Source: an uncultured Mucispirillum sp. (GTDB lineage: Bacteria; Chrysiogenota; Deferribacteres; Deferribacterales; Mucispirillaceae). Taken from it: a stretch of DNA of 36,010 nt. The translations under genes were made by a program, and so were the position numbers. The notes under the pieces were generated by a model. It searched no databases. It was not told the origin of the DNA and saw only the letters and a list, made by a program, of their open reading frames with translations. This document shows, piece by piece, positions 22,302 through 30,849 of the stretch. Position 1 is the stretch's first letter. Each line of letters opens with the position of its first letter. The stretch lies in the NCBI GenBank assembly GCA_910586745.1, contig CAJUJZ010000003.1, forward strand, positions 1 to 36,010, read 5' to 3'.

Positions 22302-24546
22302 ATACCACCTCCAAATCTGTTTCAATAATATTAAATGGTTTGTCCTCTATACTTTCTATTCTAACAGTTATATTTTTATTTTCGCCTGCTGCTAAAAAGC
22401 GTGTAAAATATCTTTTCTTATCAGCAAGCCTTGTTTCCTGCTTCCTGCCCTTTCTGTTAATGATTATTTTAAATTCACTGCTCGCAGAATACTTTAATGA
22501 CATAGTCCTAATCATAGTTGAAATATCCTGCACCCTGCCGTTACTGTCTCTTAAATAGTAAGGGGAATATGTGTAGCTTGATATGTAATTGACTGATGAG
22601 TTTATTGCTGTCTCATCTTTATAAAGATTATCTGCGGCACTTACTGCAAGCCTGCCTAAATAAAGATTGTTATCAGGCTTTTTAAAGACAAGATAAAGCC
22701 AGCCTTGAAAAAGAGTGCCAGCAATGACTGGATAAGTAAATTTCCATTTATGCCAGCTGGATAATAAAAGCTCCCCGTTGTCTTTTATAAAGCTGTAACA
22801 GTAGACAGTATCTGTGCTGTTGATAAGAAACATTATGCCCTCTTCTAATGACACTAACATATCTTTTATATCCCCGCTTATGTATTTAGGAATATGGCTT
22901 GTAATATCGTTAGAATAGCTATACTGGTCTGTTTTCTCTGTGGGGTTATATTCTCTTACCTGATTATATGCCCCATTTCTGCCTGCATAATATATGCTTG
23001 TATCACACACGCAGGGTTTGGCTCGTAAACTTGTATCAAACTGCAGGACTGGCTTTAATTCCACACTGGCAGTAGATAAAACTTCCCCATATTCCAGTGC
23101 ATAAAGACTTCTGTCTGTATAAATAAACAAGGCTTCAGCATAAGGAACAACATATTTTAATGCAGATACTTTTGTTCCGCTTACAGCAATATCTATCGGG
23201 TCGCTGTCAAGCAGTGCTAATGCTGTTGTCTGAAAGAAATTAAAATACTCCCCAGCTTCGCTTAATATTACACTGTCGTCTGTAATAAAGCCCAGACGGT
23301 TTTTATAAAAGAAAATATCTCTGATAGTTTTATTTACAAAAGACGGGTCAGGGTTTGTGTCTATGCTTCCTGCTGTTCTTTTTTTCCAGTCAACAGTTTC
23401 AATGGTTATACTTCCAGAATTAATTTTCAAAACAACTGGCATAGTAGAGTTGTTAAGTCCAGTATCTTCATTCCACTTTGCTCTTTCCACCCAGCCGCCG
23501 ACGCCCATAGAGCCGTCTGATAAACTGTCCCCCGTTACTTTGAACTCTAAATAATAATCATCAGTATTATTTGCAGGGTCGCCAGAAACTTCCACATAAT
23601 ACCCAGCTGGTGCCACAACTGGCAGTTCTGAAAAACTTTTACATTGATGTTTTATAGTTGCTGTTAATGCTCCGCCAGAGCTGTCATATAATTCTGCACC
23701 GTTTGCAGACACTCCCACATTTTTATACAGCTTATCAATATTAAGTGGAGCTATGAAAGGTATCAGTGTTCCCGTGCATTGACTGGCAGGGCAGGGCTTA
23801 CCCCATTCGGAATATTTTGTAATACCATTTGTCATTATATACTCTGTAATATGTGGTGGCAGTGGTATACCTAGTCCTATAGTCATTGGGTGGAATTCGC
23901 CGTTACATACATAAAATGCTCTTGACATCTCCGCAGATACACCCAAAGAGTTTAGCTTTGTAAGGATATAACCTGCTGTTATCTCGCCCGCAGGAGTTGC
24001 AGGAACAGTAAACCCTCTTTGTTTACTATTTGAGCCATAATCTCTATCAATAGTCTGCTGCAAATAATATGTTTCGCCATAAGCCACCTGCTTTATTACG
24101 CACAGTGAATCGTATGGTTTGGTTTGTGTGCCTTTTGGCTCTGCCAACACCGTTTTTTTAGTGTTAAGTAAAAAGTTATAATCTCTAACAGTGCAGAGTT
24201 TAATATCATCTTTTGGGTTACTGCTTATAAGATAACGGCATTGAGCCTGACCTAACTTTCTCCCGTCAAGATTATACACCGTAACATTACCCAGCTTATC
24301 TACGGTTACAATACCTGCTTCGCTATCGCCTCTTTCAATAAAGCCTATAAATGCACTGTTATCTACCGAGCCTGTAAGCTCACTTACAAACCTTGCTCCA
24401 TTTCTTCTTTTCAAAAACTCTGTAAGACTTGGAACGCAGTTTATCATCTCTTCACACTGGCTTTCAAGTCTTTGTAATGGCGGCTGCTGTGATACACCGC
24501 CAAGCATATTTTTTATTGTTTTTCTAACTACTGCACTTTTTGCCAT
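22285..24546 (-). CDS. Tail tubular protein B (T7 gp12-like)
   Basis: This 753-residue protein is close to T7 gp12 (794 residues). The N-terminus (NMLGGVSQQPPLQRLESQCEEMINCVPS) is diagnostic of podophage tail nozzle proteins. It forms the hexameric nozzle at the tail tip and holds the fibres. It starts 1 bp after the tail tubular A gene, preceded by GGCGG. The long middle is beta-rich, as expected. Confidence 0.95.
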   Translation of the reverse strand: MAKSAVVRKTIKNMLGGVSQQPPLQRLESQCEEMINCVPSLTEFLKRRNGARFVSELTGSVDNSAFIGFIERGDSEAGIVTVDKLGNVTVYNLDGRKLGQAQCRYLISSNPKDDIKLCTVRDYNFLLNTKKTVLAEPKGTQTKPYDSLCVIKQVAYGETYYLQQTIDRDYGSNSKQRGFTVPATPAGEITAGYILTKLNSLGVSAEMSRAFYVCNGEFHPMTIGLGIPLPPHITEYIMTNGITKYSEWGKPCPASQCTGTLIPFIAPLNIDKLYKNVGVSANGAELYDSSGGALTATIKHQCKSFSELPVVAPAGYYVEVSGDPANNTDDYYLEFKVTGDSLSDGSMGVGGWVERAKWNEDTGLNNSTMPVVLKINSGSITIETVDWKKRTAGSIDTNPDPSFVNKTIRDIFFYKNRLGFITDDSVILSEAGEYFNFFQTTALALLDSDPIDIAVSGTKVSALKYVVPYAEALFIYTDRSLYALEYGEVLSTASVELKPVLQFDTSLRAKPCVCDTSIYYAGRNGAYNQVREYNPTEKTDQYSYSNDITSHIPKYISGDIKDMLVSLEEGIMFLINSTDTVYCYSFIKDNGELLLSSWHKWKFTYPVIAGTLFQGWLYLVFKKPDNNLYLGRLAVSAADNLYKDETAINSSVNYISSYTYSPYYLRDSNGRVQDISTMIRTMSLKYSASSEFKIIINRKGRKQETRLADKKRYFTRFLAAGENKNITVRIESIEDKPFNIIETDLEVVYASRS

Positions 24547-24547
24547 A

Positions 24548-25099
24548 TTACCGCCTTAATACCTTTTGAATATGATAGCCTGCTGTTGTTCCTTTCACAT
24601 TTGGGCGGACTATCTGCCTGTGTTCTCTTTTAGCTGCAAGCATTGCTTCTGTTTCTTCTCTCTGCAAGTTCTCTGCTAAAAATGCAGAAGTAAGAGTATT
24701 GTTCTGATACTTTTTAGCTGCTCTTAATGTTACCCATAAAGCAAATGACATCGGCAGGTTTTCAAATTCTGCTGTCTTTACCACTCTGCACTCTATATCT
24801 TTTTTAAACAGGAATGTTTGGTTTATATTATCATACAGTCTGTTATGTATTGCTGTAATATGTGGCGGCAAATCTAACACACGGACAGCGTCATACGGTG
24901 TATATATATACCCTTTTTCATCAGGCTTTAATACTGCTCTTTCTGTATTAAAATACCAGCCGTCAAGCTGCACTTCTTTATTTGCCATATCTATATGAGT
25001 TAATGCCAGCTCTACTTCTGTAAGTGGCTGTTCTAAATCATCAACTGGCAGTTCCCCCATTGATACCAGTATTCTATTTACTGCTTCTAATCTAGTCAT
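24548..25099 (-). CDS. Tail tubular protein A (T7 gp11-like)
   Basis: This 183-residue protein matches T7 gp11 (196 residues) in size, position and N-terminus (LEAVNRILVSMGELPVDDLE). It makes the dodecameric gatekeeper ring between the portal and the nozzle. It starts after the capsid terminator with GGGAAAAT before the ATG, so its expression depends on read-through from the capsid gene. Confidence 0.93.
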   Translation of the reverse strand: MTRLEAVNRILVSMGELPVDDLEQPLTEVELALTHIDMANKEVQLDGWYFNTERAVLKPDEKGYIYTPYDAVRVLDLPPHITAIHNRLYDNINQTFLFKKDIECRVVKTAEFENLPMSFALWVTLRAAKKYQNNTLTSAFLAENLQREETEAMLAAKREHRQIVRPNVKGTTAGYHIQKVLRR

Positions 25100-25114
25100 A
25101 TTTTCCCTTAAATA

Positions 25115-25135
25115 AAAAAGGCGGGTTTCCCCGCC
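25115..25135 (-). terminator. Rho-independent terminator after capsid gene
   Basis: On the minus strand GGCGGG and CCCGCC enclose a GAAA tetraloop and are followed by a run of six T. It sits directly after the capsid gene, the same place as T7 terminator T-phi after gene 10. It would make capsid mRNA more abundant than tail mRNA. Confidence 0.92.
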
Positions 25136-25140
25136 TGTTA

Positions 25141-26085
25141 TTATGCTTTAAGAAGTTCTACTGCACGGCGTGGCTCTAATATGCCGTGTCCCTGCAGGTA
25201 TTTTGCTACAATAAGCACTGCTTGGTTTTCAATATTATAGTCGCCAGTAGTCATTTCCACTGTCAAGTCTTTAAGACGGACTGTGCCAACAGCTCCTTTT
25301 GATACACATACTCCAAGAGTATTGGTAAAATCACCGTGATAAGCGTTATTTGTTCCAGTCTTTTGTGTGATATTGGTTGTTGGGATATGGTTGGTTTCTA
25401 CAATATCAAAGCCAGCTATGCGTAAAACTGTGCCGTCTGCATATACGCCAGCTCCACCCCAGTCTTTATTGATAATGTCTTTTGTCATTGCAAGCAGTGA
25501 ATACATTGCAGGGGTGGTAAAGAATGCCCACTCGCCTTTATTATAAGGCACATCTTTTTCTTTCATTATCTGTCTTGCATTGAATATCATATCTGCAAGA
25601 GTTTGACCGTCGGTATCTGCCCCTGCTGCTGAAAGCTGTGAGCCGCCCTTAATATCTGCCTGCGAGCCATTAGTTCTGCCTGCAAGGCACATAAGCTGCA
25701 TAAGGTTTCTATCTTCCTCATTTGCCAGCGACTGCCCTAACTGTTTTGAATATTCAGAGCGGACTTCATAATATGCCATTGCTTCATCAATATTTAATAT
25801 CTTGACTGATGACTGTAACACATCATCAATATTGATAATGATTTCAGAATGGAGCATATTATTATTGCCCTCTATTTTCTGCCCTCTTGGCAGATATGCT
25901 GCTTTTGCTGTGCCATAAACTAAAAATGACGCAGACTTTCCGTGCGGTATAACCCGCTCCCTTGTGAATGGTCGTGCCACTCTTGTTTCATCAAAGGCTT
26001 TTATTGCTTCCCCTGTGATTTGTTTTTGAAACAGTGCTTTTTCGTCCCCTGCTCCATTTGCTTGTCCTAAATTAGTATGTGCTAT
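25141..26085 (-). CDS. Major capsid protein (T7 gp10-like), AUA start
   Basis: This 314-residue protein aligns with T7 gp10A along its length: ALFQKQITGEAIKAFDETRVARPF, then GKSASFLVYGTAKAAYLPRG, then AMAYYEVRSEYSKQLGQSLA, then GAVGTVRLKDL. It builds the HK97-fold shell. The only TTG (26091) directly abuts the Shine-Dalgarno AGGAGG and cannot be used. ATA at 26085 lies 6 nt after it and yields an N-terminus AHTNLGQANGAG much like that of T7 gp10. Confidence 0.93.
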   Translation of the reverse strand: MAHTNLGQANGAGDEKALFQKQITGEAIKAFDETRVARPFTRERVIPHGKSASFLVYGTAKAAYLPRGQKIEGNNNMLHSEIIINIDDVLQSSVKILNIDEAMAYYEVRSEYSKQLGQSLANEEDRNLMQLMCLAGRTNGSQADIKGGSQLSAAGADTDGQTLADMIFNARQIMKEKDVPYNKGEWAFFTTPAMYSLLAMTKDIINKDWGGAGVYADGTVLRIAGFDIVETNHIPTTNITQKTGTNNAYHGDFTNTLGVCVSKGAVGTVRLKDLTVEMTTGDYNIENQAVLIVAKYLQGHGILEPRRAVELLKA

Positions 26086-26097
26086 AAGCAACCTCCT
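26083..26097 (-). promoter_or_regulatory. Ribosome-binding site placing an AUA start (capsid)
   Basis: AGGAGG at 26097-26092 is followed by TTGCTT and then ATA at 26085-26083. TTG has zero spacing, and the next ATG in frame is far inside the conserved protein. Confidence 0.65.
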
Positions 26098-26100
26098 ATT

Positions 26101-26253
26101 CTATATAGTTTTAAAAAATGTTATTTTCAGCCATTGAAAGAATGTCATAATCTTTCCTTTAGCTGCTTCATAATATTTTTTAATATCATCAAAATTCATA
26201 TAAATAAAAAATGCTGCCAGCAATATGACAGCAATGAATAAAAATGTTCCCAT
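26101..26253 (-). CDS. 50-residue single-span membrane protein
   Basis: The frame begins at the ATG at 26253, 7 nt after AGAGGT, and ends at TAG 26101-26103, immediately before the capsid ribosome-binding site. Residues 3-18 (TFLFIAVILLAAFFIY) form a membrane span, followed by a basic amphipathic tail with several Phe and Lys. It lies between scaffold and capsid, where T7 has no such gene. I cannot assign a role. Confidence 0.6.
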   Translation of the reverse strand: MGTFLFIAVILLAAFFIYMNFDDIKKYYEAAKGKIMTFFQWLKITFFKTI

Positions 26254-26265
26254 TTCTCTTACCTC

Positions 26266-26958
26266 TTATATTTTACCTGCCGCAATAGAACGCCTTAATT
26301 TTTCATCTACTGCCTGTCTGTATCTTGGGTCTGTATCATAACGGGCGTCTTTCTGGTCTGCTACAAGTTCATTCATAGATGAATAATAAGAACTGGCAGC
26401 ACCTGCCCCACCCTCTATTGCTTTACTGACAGGACTGCCCTGTGAGCTTTTATATTTACTCATAAGCCCAGCTGTTGCAAGTTTGGCAAGCTCCACATCT
26501 TTTGATAAGACTGCTCTATTGTAACTTTCTTTTTCGCTGTCTGACAGGTTTTCGCTAGCCCATTCCGCCATTCTTTTATATTCTTCCTGTCCGCCTGCAA
26601 CAGACATAACCTGTTCGTCATAGTTTGCTGAATAAGCTGCCCTGCCCTCTATGTATCTGTCTACTATTTCTTTTGTGATACCAACTTTTGCTAATGCTTC
26701 ATAGCTTTTATCTGAAAGGCTGCCGTTATCTGTAAACTCCTTTTCAAAAGCTGCAATATCAAGCCTGCCTGCCTGCTCCTGTTTCTGTTCCTCTGCACTA
26801 TCCGCCTGCCCTTTATCATTATTCTCATCAGGCTCACCGCCAGCAGCTGCTGGCGGTGTATCAATATTTCCACCGTCTCCATTTGGTTTATCTGACGGAA
26901 GTGTGATAACATCTGCTTCGTCTTTTGTAACATTCTGGTCTAATACTGTTTCTGACAT
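26266..26958 (-). CDS. Capsid scaffolding protein (T7 gp9-like)
   Basis: This 230-residue acidic protein has a disordered Asp/Glu/Pro-rich N-terminal part (1-75), then GSLSDKSYEALAKVGITKEIVDRYIEG and GGQEEYKRMAEWASENLSDSEKESYN, a pattern typical of T7-like scaffolds, and a basic C-terminus (RYRQAVDEKLRRSI) for capsid binding. Start at 26958, after AAGGACGG. It sits directly before the capsid region, as gene 9 does in T7. Confidence 0.88.
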   Translation of the reverse strand: MSETVLDQNVTKDEADVITLPSDKPNGDGGNIDTPPAAAGGEPDENNDKGQADSAEEQKQEQAGRLDIAAFEKEFTDNGSLSDKSYEALAKVGITKEIVDRYIEGRAAYSANYDEQVMSVAGGQEEYKRMAEWASENLSDSEKESYNRAVLSKDVELAKLATAGLMSKYKSSQGSPVSKAIEGGAGAASSYYSSMNELVADQKDARYDTDPRYRQAVDEKLRRSIAAGKI

Positions 26959-26959
26959 A

Positions 26960-27199
26960 TTAATAGTCCGTCCTTGTAAATTTTCCTTTTTTGCTTTTTG
27001 ATAACGGCTTGCTTGTTTGGTTAGAATAAGCTGCCGCTTTTGCTGGCATTTTCTCTGTGCCATCTATTCTTGTGACAGTAGATTTTTTAATTTCTGTTTT
27101 AGACGACGCCTTGCTCTGCGTGTCTTTAACTGCTTCTGTTTCCGCCACGACTTCTGTCTGTGGCTGTTCTTTTTCAATGTCCTGTTTTGGTTCACTCAA
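26960..27199 (-). CDS. Small charged protein between portal and scaffold
   Basis: This 79-residue, low-complexity protein has an acidic N-terminus and a Lys/Ser/Thr-rich C-terminus and is probably disordered. It starts at a TTG at 27199, 8 nt after AAGGAG at the very end of the portal gene, and ends 1 bp before the scaffold start. Coupled spacing suggests it is translated. I recognise no family; a head assembly cofactor is an inference from place. Confidence 0.6.
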   Translation of the reverse strand: MSEPKQDIEKEQPQTEVVAETEAVKDTQSKASSKTEIKKSTVTRIDGTEKMPAKAAAYSNQTSKPLSKSKKGKFTRTDY

Positions 27200-27202
27200 T
27201 TT

Positions 27203-28825
27203 TTACTCTCCTTGTGGTATATGCGGCGGACTTCCTGCTATTTGCATTAGCTCACCTGCATTATTTACAGCCTGCGGAATAGCCGCTTTTAACATATCCA
27301 TTCCCTGCTGCTGTGTCTGCTGCTGCATAGCCTGTGCCTTTTGCTGCTCTAATTCTTCATCAGTATATATAAGACCATCTAAATTTATGCTCATAATAGA
27401 GGCTACCTTTTTTATAAGGTTATTCGTCTTAAATACTGCACCGAAATTGCCACCTGTTAAGTCTCTTGCATAATTCATAAACTCTATTAAATTATCCTTT
27501 TCAGAGTTTGTGCCTAATGCTTCAAAACCCGCAACTATGACAGGCTTGATATTCTTATCAAGTGGCGGCAGCAGTTTCATTTTTCTTAACTTGTAAAGTT
27601 TTCTTTTAAGGTATGGCACTTGAAAAGAATGGGAGCAGGTAGAATATAAGCCCCCTAATGCTTCTTCTATCTCTTTGGCTACCGCTCTTATCTCTTCCCT
27701 TGTTACCCGCTCGGCGTCTCGTATCATTCCATTTGTTACTAAGAATGCACGATTTAACCGCTCTTCTATTTTGCTGGCTTCTTCCGATACTGTTCGCAGG
27801 TCATACCCTTTCTGTGCCTGCAAAAATGATACATCTGACGGTCTGCCATCTATGGTTTCCCCATTTAAAGCTTCTGCCACATCGTCTTTGTCTGTAAGCC
27901 CTGTCGGGTCTACAAGCAGAATATGCTTTGAAATCATTGCCGCTGCTTCTATACTTGCCTGGCTTAAACCGTCTAACGATTTTAAGTCCCCCAGATAGTT
28001 AGATACATAACTCCTGCTGTAATCTTCCCCAGCACCATTAAATATTCTTAATGCTATAAAAGGGCAGGCGTCTAACGGCACTTTCTGTTCTGTGCCTGAT
28101 ATAATTATACCCTTTACTTCCTGATGAATATACCAGCTTTCCTGCTCTCTTTTACAGTAGGTATATATATCATATCCTTTCTGTTCATTTCTCTCATCTG
28201 ACGGCAATTCCTGCACTTCTGACGGCATATCAAGTTTCACCTTAATCTGTTCTAAAATTTCTTTAGGCAGAACGACAGGGCTGATATTTTCTTTCAGCAC
28301 AATTTCAACTGGCGTGCCTGCACGGTCTCGTCTGACACAGTAATCTCTTAATGAGTATATTCTTATGTTACTGTTGTCATCTGGGTCCTTAATAAGCACA
28401 TTGCCTGACACTAAAAGCAGCTGCCACATCTCATATAGAAAGCTGGTGTCGTTGCTCGTCTTAATCAAATCTGTTACCTGCAAGGCATAATCAGAAAGCA
28501 TTTTATCTACTATTATTCTGAAATCAGATATTTCCTGCGAGCGTTCTTGAATAAGCCCATAATCAGAAATCATAAACTTAAAGAACGGCAGGCTGCTTGG
28601 AGTAAGTGCTGTTAACAGTTTGCTTGCAAGATTACTTATGCCATTTGCACCTAAACACTGATAAGGATATTCTATATCATAAACCCTGCTGTTATCTTCA
28701 AAATACGAAAGCAGTGCAGGAATAGTATATTTGCAGCAGTCTTTGGCTGTATCTATAAAAAAGCGTTTATCACTTTCAAGTGCTTTATATCTTTTCTCGC
28801 CTATGGCTTCATATTTATGGGACAT
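27203..28825 (-). CDS. Portal / head-tail connector (T7 gp8-like)
   Basis: This 540-residue protein is almost the length of T7 gp8 (536). Matching features include the N-terminal RYKALESDKRFFIDTAKDCCKYTIP, then GANGISNLASKLLTALTPSSLPFF, and GNVLIK in the first half. It forms the dodecameric channel for DNA. A Gln-rich stretch near the C-terminus (EQQKAQAMQQQTQQQ) is unusual but common in such proteins. It overlaps the gp7.3-like gene by 11 bp. Confidence 0.95.
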   Translation of the reverse strand: MSHKYEAIGEKRYKALESDKRFFIDTAKDCCKYTIPALLSYFEDNSRVYDIEYPYQCLGANGISNLASKLLTALTPSSLPFFKFMISDYGLIQERSQEISDFRIIVDKMLSDYALQVTDLIKTSNDTSFLYEMWQLLLVSGNVLIKDPDDNSNIRIYSLRDYCVRRDRAGTPVEIVLKENISPVVLPKEILEQIKVKLDMPSEVQELPSDERNEQKGYDIYTYCKREQESWYIHQEVKGIIISGTEQKVPLDACPFIALRIFNGAGEDYSRSYVSNYLGDLKSLDGLSQASIEAAAMISKHILLVDPTGLTDKDDVAEALNGETIDGRPSDVSFLQAQKGYDLRTVSEEASKIEERLNRAFLVTNGMIRDAERVTREEIRAVAKEIEEALGGLYSTCSHSFQVPYLKRKLYKLRKMKLLPPLDKNIKPVIVAGFEALGTNSEKDNLIEFMNYARDLTGGNFGAVFKTNNLIKKVASIMSINLDGLIYTDEELEQQKAQAMQQQTQQQGMDMLKAAIPQAVNNAGELMQIAGSPPHIPQGE

Positions 28826-29030
28826 TTAAACCGCCTTTTTTAGCTGGTATTGCAAGCGGACTACCGTTTGCTCCATAGTTTTGCATACCCTGCAAGCCTT
28901 TCTTTTTCTTCTTAATTGTTAAGGCGTCCTGATTATCCCCGTTAGTTGTAACTGTCTGTGCAGTTTCTTCTGGCGGCGGTGCCGACTTTGTCGGTGCTTG
29001 TGGTATTGAATTTAGTTTTGGTTGACACAT
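28815..29030 (-). CDS. gp7.3-like small virion protein
   Basis: This 71-residue protein has a Pro/Thr-rich N-terminus, a KKKKKGLQ basic patch, and the end SPLAIPAKKGGLNVP. T7 gp7.3 has the same plan: disordered, basic, ending in SLSVARSSGGGINI. It is encoded just before the portal, as here, and is needed for host adsorption and tail assembly. The ATG at 29030 follows GAAGGAG by about 5 nt, at the end of the hairpin leader. Confidence 0.7.
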   Translation of the reverse strand: MCQPKLNSIPQAPTKSAPPPEETAQTVTTNGDNQDALTIKKKKKGLQGMQNYGANGSPLAIPAKKGGLNVP

Positions 29031-29245
29031 ATTCACTCCTTCAAAAATTGAAATAAATTCAATTTTTTCACTCGTTTACTTTTATTTCAAAATTCAGTCC
29101 AGCTACGGACTTCTTTTTCCTGCCTATTCGTTGGGAAGTCCTTGCGTCGCAAAAATCGCTCCCCTTGAATTTTGAAAAGAGCGGAATGCCCGAACAAGTC
29201 GGCTCATTCCTTACGCAAGCGGCGGCTCGTCCTGAGCCTTTTTTA
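29031..29245 (-). promoter_or_regulatory. GGA-hairpin leader, copy C (before gp7.3-like gene)
   Basis: On the minus strand it starts with GGCTC/GAGCC around AGGAC (29238-29224) and then the GGAATG hairpin as in copy B. The 11-bp stem TTCAAAATTCA/TGAATTTTGAA is kept (29176-29166 with 29096-29086). Its 4-nt AGGA loop is replaced by about 69 nt that itself has several GGA and a GGACTTC/GAAGTCC stem. The TTTAT-loop hairpin and GAAGGAGTGAATATG close the leader. Confidence 0.65.
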
Positions 29246-29262
29246 TTATACCGCTTATCCCC

Positions 29263-29322
29263 TTAATCTTCATAGTCGTCTACATAATCTGCAATCAGAT
29301 ATAATATAGTGGCACTAATCAT
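29263..29322 (-). CDS. Possible 19-residue peptide
   Basis: After GGGAGG there is ATGATTAGTGCC running to a TAA at 29263, encoding a short acidic-ended peptide (MISATILYLIADYVDDYED). Spacing of about 11 nt is long. It fills the gap between the 58-residue gene and leader C; it may simply be spacer. Confidence 0.3.
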   Translation of the reverse strand: MISATILYLIADYVDDYED

Positions 29323-29325
29323 TTT

Positions 29326-29502
29326 TTAATTAACCTCCCTGTCCTGTTTTTCTTTCATTCGTTTTAAAGTATCTATTACCTTGCGAACGCCTGCATTAAA
29401 ATATATTTCCTGTAAACTGGTATCAGGCTCTATTTCTATTGCTGGAAATATCCGCTCTAAATCTGCTATAAAGTGGCTTGTTAGTTTGTAATTTATTTTC
29501 AT
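29326..29502 (-). CDS. Hypothetical 58-residue protein after exonuclease
   Basis: The frame starts at the ATG at 29502, 6 nt after AAGGGGG, and ends at TAA 29326. The product is soluble, mixed acidic/basic and helical, ending in DTLKRMKEKQDREVN. It lies where T7 has its small genes 6.5 to 7. I recognise no family. A strong ribosome-binding site and close spacing to gp6-like support expression. Confidence 0.6.
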   Translation of the reverse strand: MKINYKLTSHFIADLERIFPAIEIEPDTSLQEIYFNAGVRKVIDTLKRMKEKQDREVN

Positions 29503-29526
29503 TCTCTACCCCCTTGACCTTGTCCG

Positions 29527-30306
29527 TTATATGATACTACTTACCTTTTTTTCGTTTTCAATAGTCCAGTATAGCGGTTTCTTTCTCTGATAGTCATAAT
29601 CATAATGCCTTAATATCCTTGATACTCTTGCCTGCACTAATGCGTCCTGCTCGGTAAAGCCTCTTGCCTTATATGCTTCTATAACCGCCTGCCACATCTC
29701 TTTATAAGACATATCTTTATTGATAATCTTCTCTGCACCAACCTTGCCTACACCCTGCAAACCTTTATAGTTATCTGTTGTATCGCCTGTTAATGTTTGC
29801 AGCATGTGATTATAGTTTGCTTCTTTTTCTGTTATCCGCTTTCGTTCATCACTGCCACTGTCATAATATTTTGCTGGAAGTGTCTTCATATCTTTATCAA
29901 GTGATATTATTATTTTATCAGGGTTTTTAATGATTACTGAACTGGTAGCAAGTATTCCTAAAATGTCATCGCCCTCTAATTTAGGGCGGCTCATTGTTAC
30001 ATAGTTTTCTTCTACCCACTGTCTCAAAAAACTATACTGAACTGGTTTCGGCTTGTTCTTCCTATTTGCTTTGTAGCTTGGCAGTATGTCTTTACGGAAG
30101 TTATCCTTATCGGATAATGCTATTATATACTGCTTTGTATGAAACATCTCTAAAAAAGAAGTTATCTGCTCTGCAAATATTTCTTTTGCTTCACTTAAAC
30201 TGCCCAGTAAAAAGCAGTTATCCCCGTCAAAATTAATGACCTTTTCAGTTACGGCACAAGCCTTGTATAAATAAATATCGCCATCAATAAGTAAACACGA
30301 ACTCAT
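29527..30306 (-). CDS. 5'-3' exonuclease (T7 gp6-like)
   Basis: This 259-residue Rad2/FEN-family nuclease removes RNA primers and degrades host DNA. The metal-binding acidic residues show in LLIDGDIYLYKA, in the bend SYKANRKNKPKP with basic residues, in KLEGDDILGILA, in IISLDKDMKTLP and in LTGDTTDNYKGLQGVGKVGAEK, the helix-hairpin-helix. T7 gp6 is 300 residues; this version is slightly shorter. Ribosome-binding site is weak (GGAT). Confidence 0.92.
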   Translation of the reverse strand: MSSCLLIDGDIYLYKACAVTEKVINFDGDNCFLLGSLSEAKEIFAEQITSFLEMFHTKQYIIALSDKDNFRKDILPSYKANRKNKPKPVQYSFLRQWVEENYVTMSRPKLEGDDILGILATSSVIIKNPDKIIISLDKDMKTLPAKYYDSGSDERKRITEKEANYNHMLQTLTGDTTDNYKGLQGVGKVGAEKIINKDMSYKEMWQAVIEAYKARGFTEQDALVQARVSRILRHYDYDYQRKKPLYWTIENEKKVSSII

Positions 30307-30320
30307 CGCTTTTTATCCAG

Positions 30321-30668
30321 TCAAGTAATTTTCTTATTGTTTCTTTCAGCATATTCTGCCTCCAATATCTCTTTAAACTTTTTATATGCAGGGCTGCGGG
30401 GAGTTAAACTTATCCCCTGCCAGCACGACTTACCTTTGAATGTGCTTAAACCTTTCTCTGTTTCATAACTTTCTTCTTCTGATATGGTTTTATAATGAAC
30501 TATTATGCAGTAATGACCTGCAAAATCGGCTGTTTCTATATTCGTAATATCTGACAGGCTGTGGCTTTGAATTATGTATATGTGATTATTTTTTATAATA
30601 TCACTGGCAGGGTTTTTTATTTCATTTACTACTGCTTTTATAAGCTCACTTCTGTTTTTAGCTGTCAT
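30321..30668 (-). CDS. Hypothetical 115-residue protein
   Basis: I do not recognise this protein. It begins with a basic helix (KNRSELIKAVVNEIKN) and continues with beta strands (HYCIIVHYKTISEEESY). It overlaps the 63-residue gene by 11 bp and lies between primase-helicase and exonuclease, where T7 encodes DNA polymerase gp5. It is far too small to be a polymerase. Confidence 0.6.
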   Translation of the reverse strand: MTAKNRSELIKAVVNEIKNPASDIIKNNHIYIIQSHSLSDITNIETADFAGHYCIIVHYKTISEEESYETEKGLSTFKGKSCWQGISLTPRSPAYKKFKEILEAEYAERNNKKIT

Positions 30669-30849
30669 CTACCACCACCTGCAATATTTTTTCAAAATTT
30701 TCCAGCTCCCAGCCATAAGGATATTTCCGCATAAGACGGTGTGGTTCTATTTTATATGCAGTCTCGCCAAGCATAAATTCTTCGCCATAACCAATTTGCA
30801 GCACTTCACATATCTTATCTAACAGCGTCTTTTTAGAATGGCACATCAT
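30658..30849 (-). CDS. Hypothetical 63-residue protein with duplicated start region
   Basis: This small protein (MMCHSKKTLLDKICEVLQI to LQVVVDDS) has no family I know. Its first 20 bases (30849-30830) are an exact copy of the end of the primase-helicase gene (30986-30967), read in a different frame. GGAG lies 7 nt before the ATG. The leader between the two copies is part of the GGA-hairpin family. Confidence 0.55.
   Translation of the reverse strand: MMCHSKKTLLDKICEVLQIGYGEEFMLGETAYKIEPHRLMRKYPYGWELENFEKILQVVVDDS

Noticed and set aside
26691..26933. Minus-strand frame inside scaffold gene
   Set aside because: Alternative frame of the scaffold coding sequence, no start signal and no family pattern.
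29031..29245. Phage RNA polymerase promoters in the repeated leaders
   Set aside because: The repeats lack a fixed 20-bp core at constant distance from a start, no phage RNA polymerase is in the window, and the shared part is hairpin structure ending at the Shine-Dalgarno.
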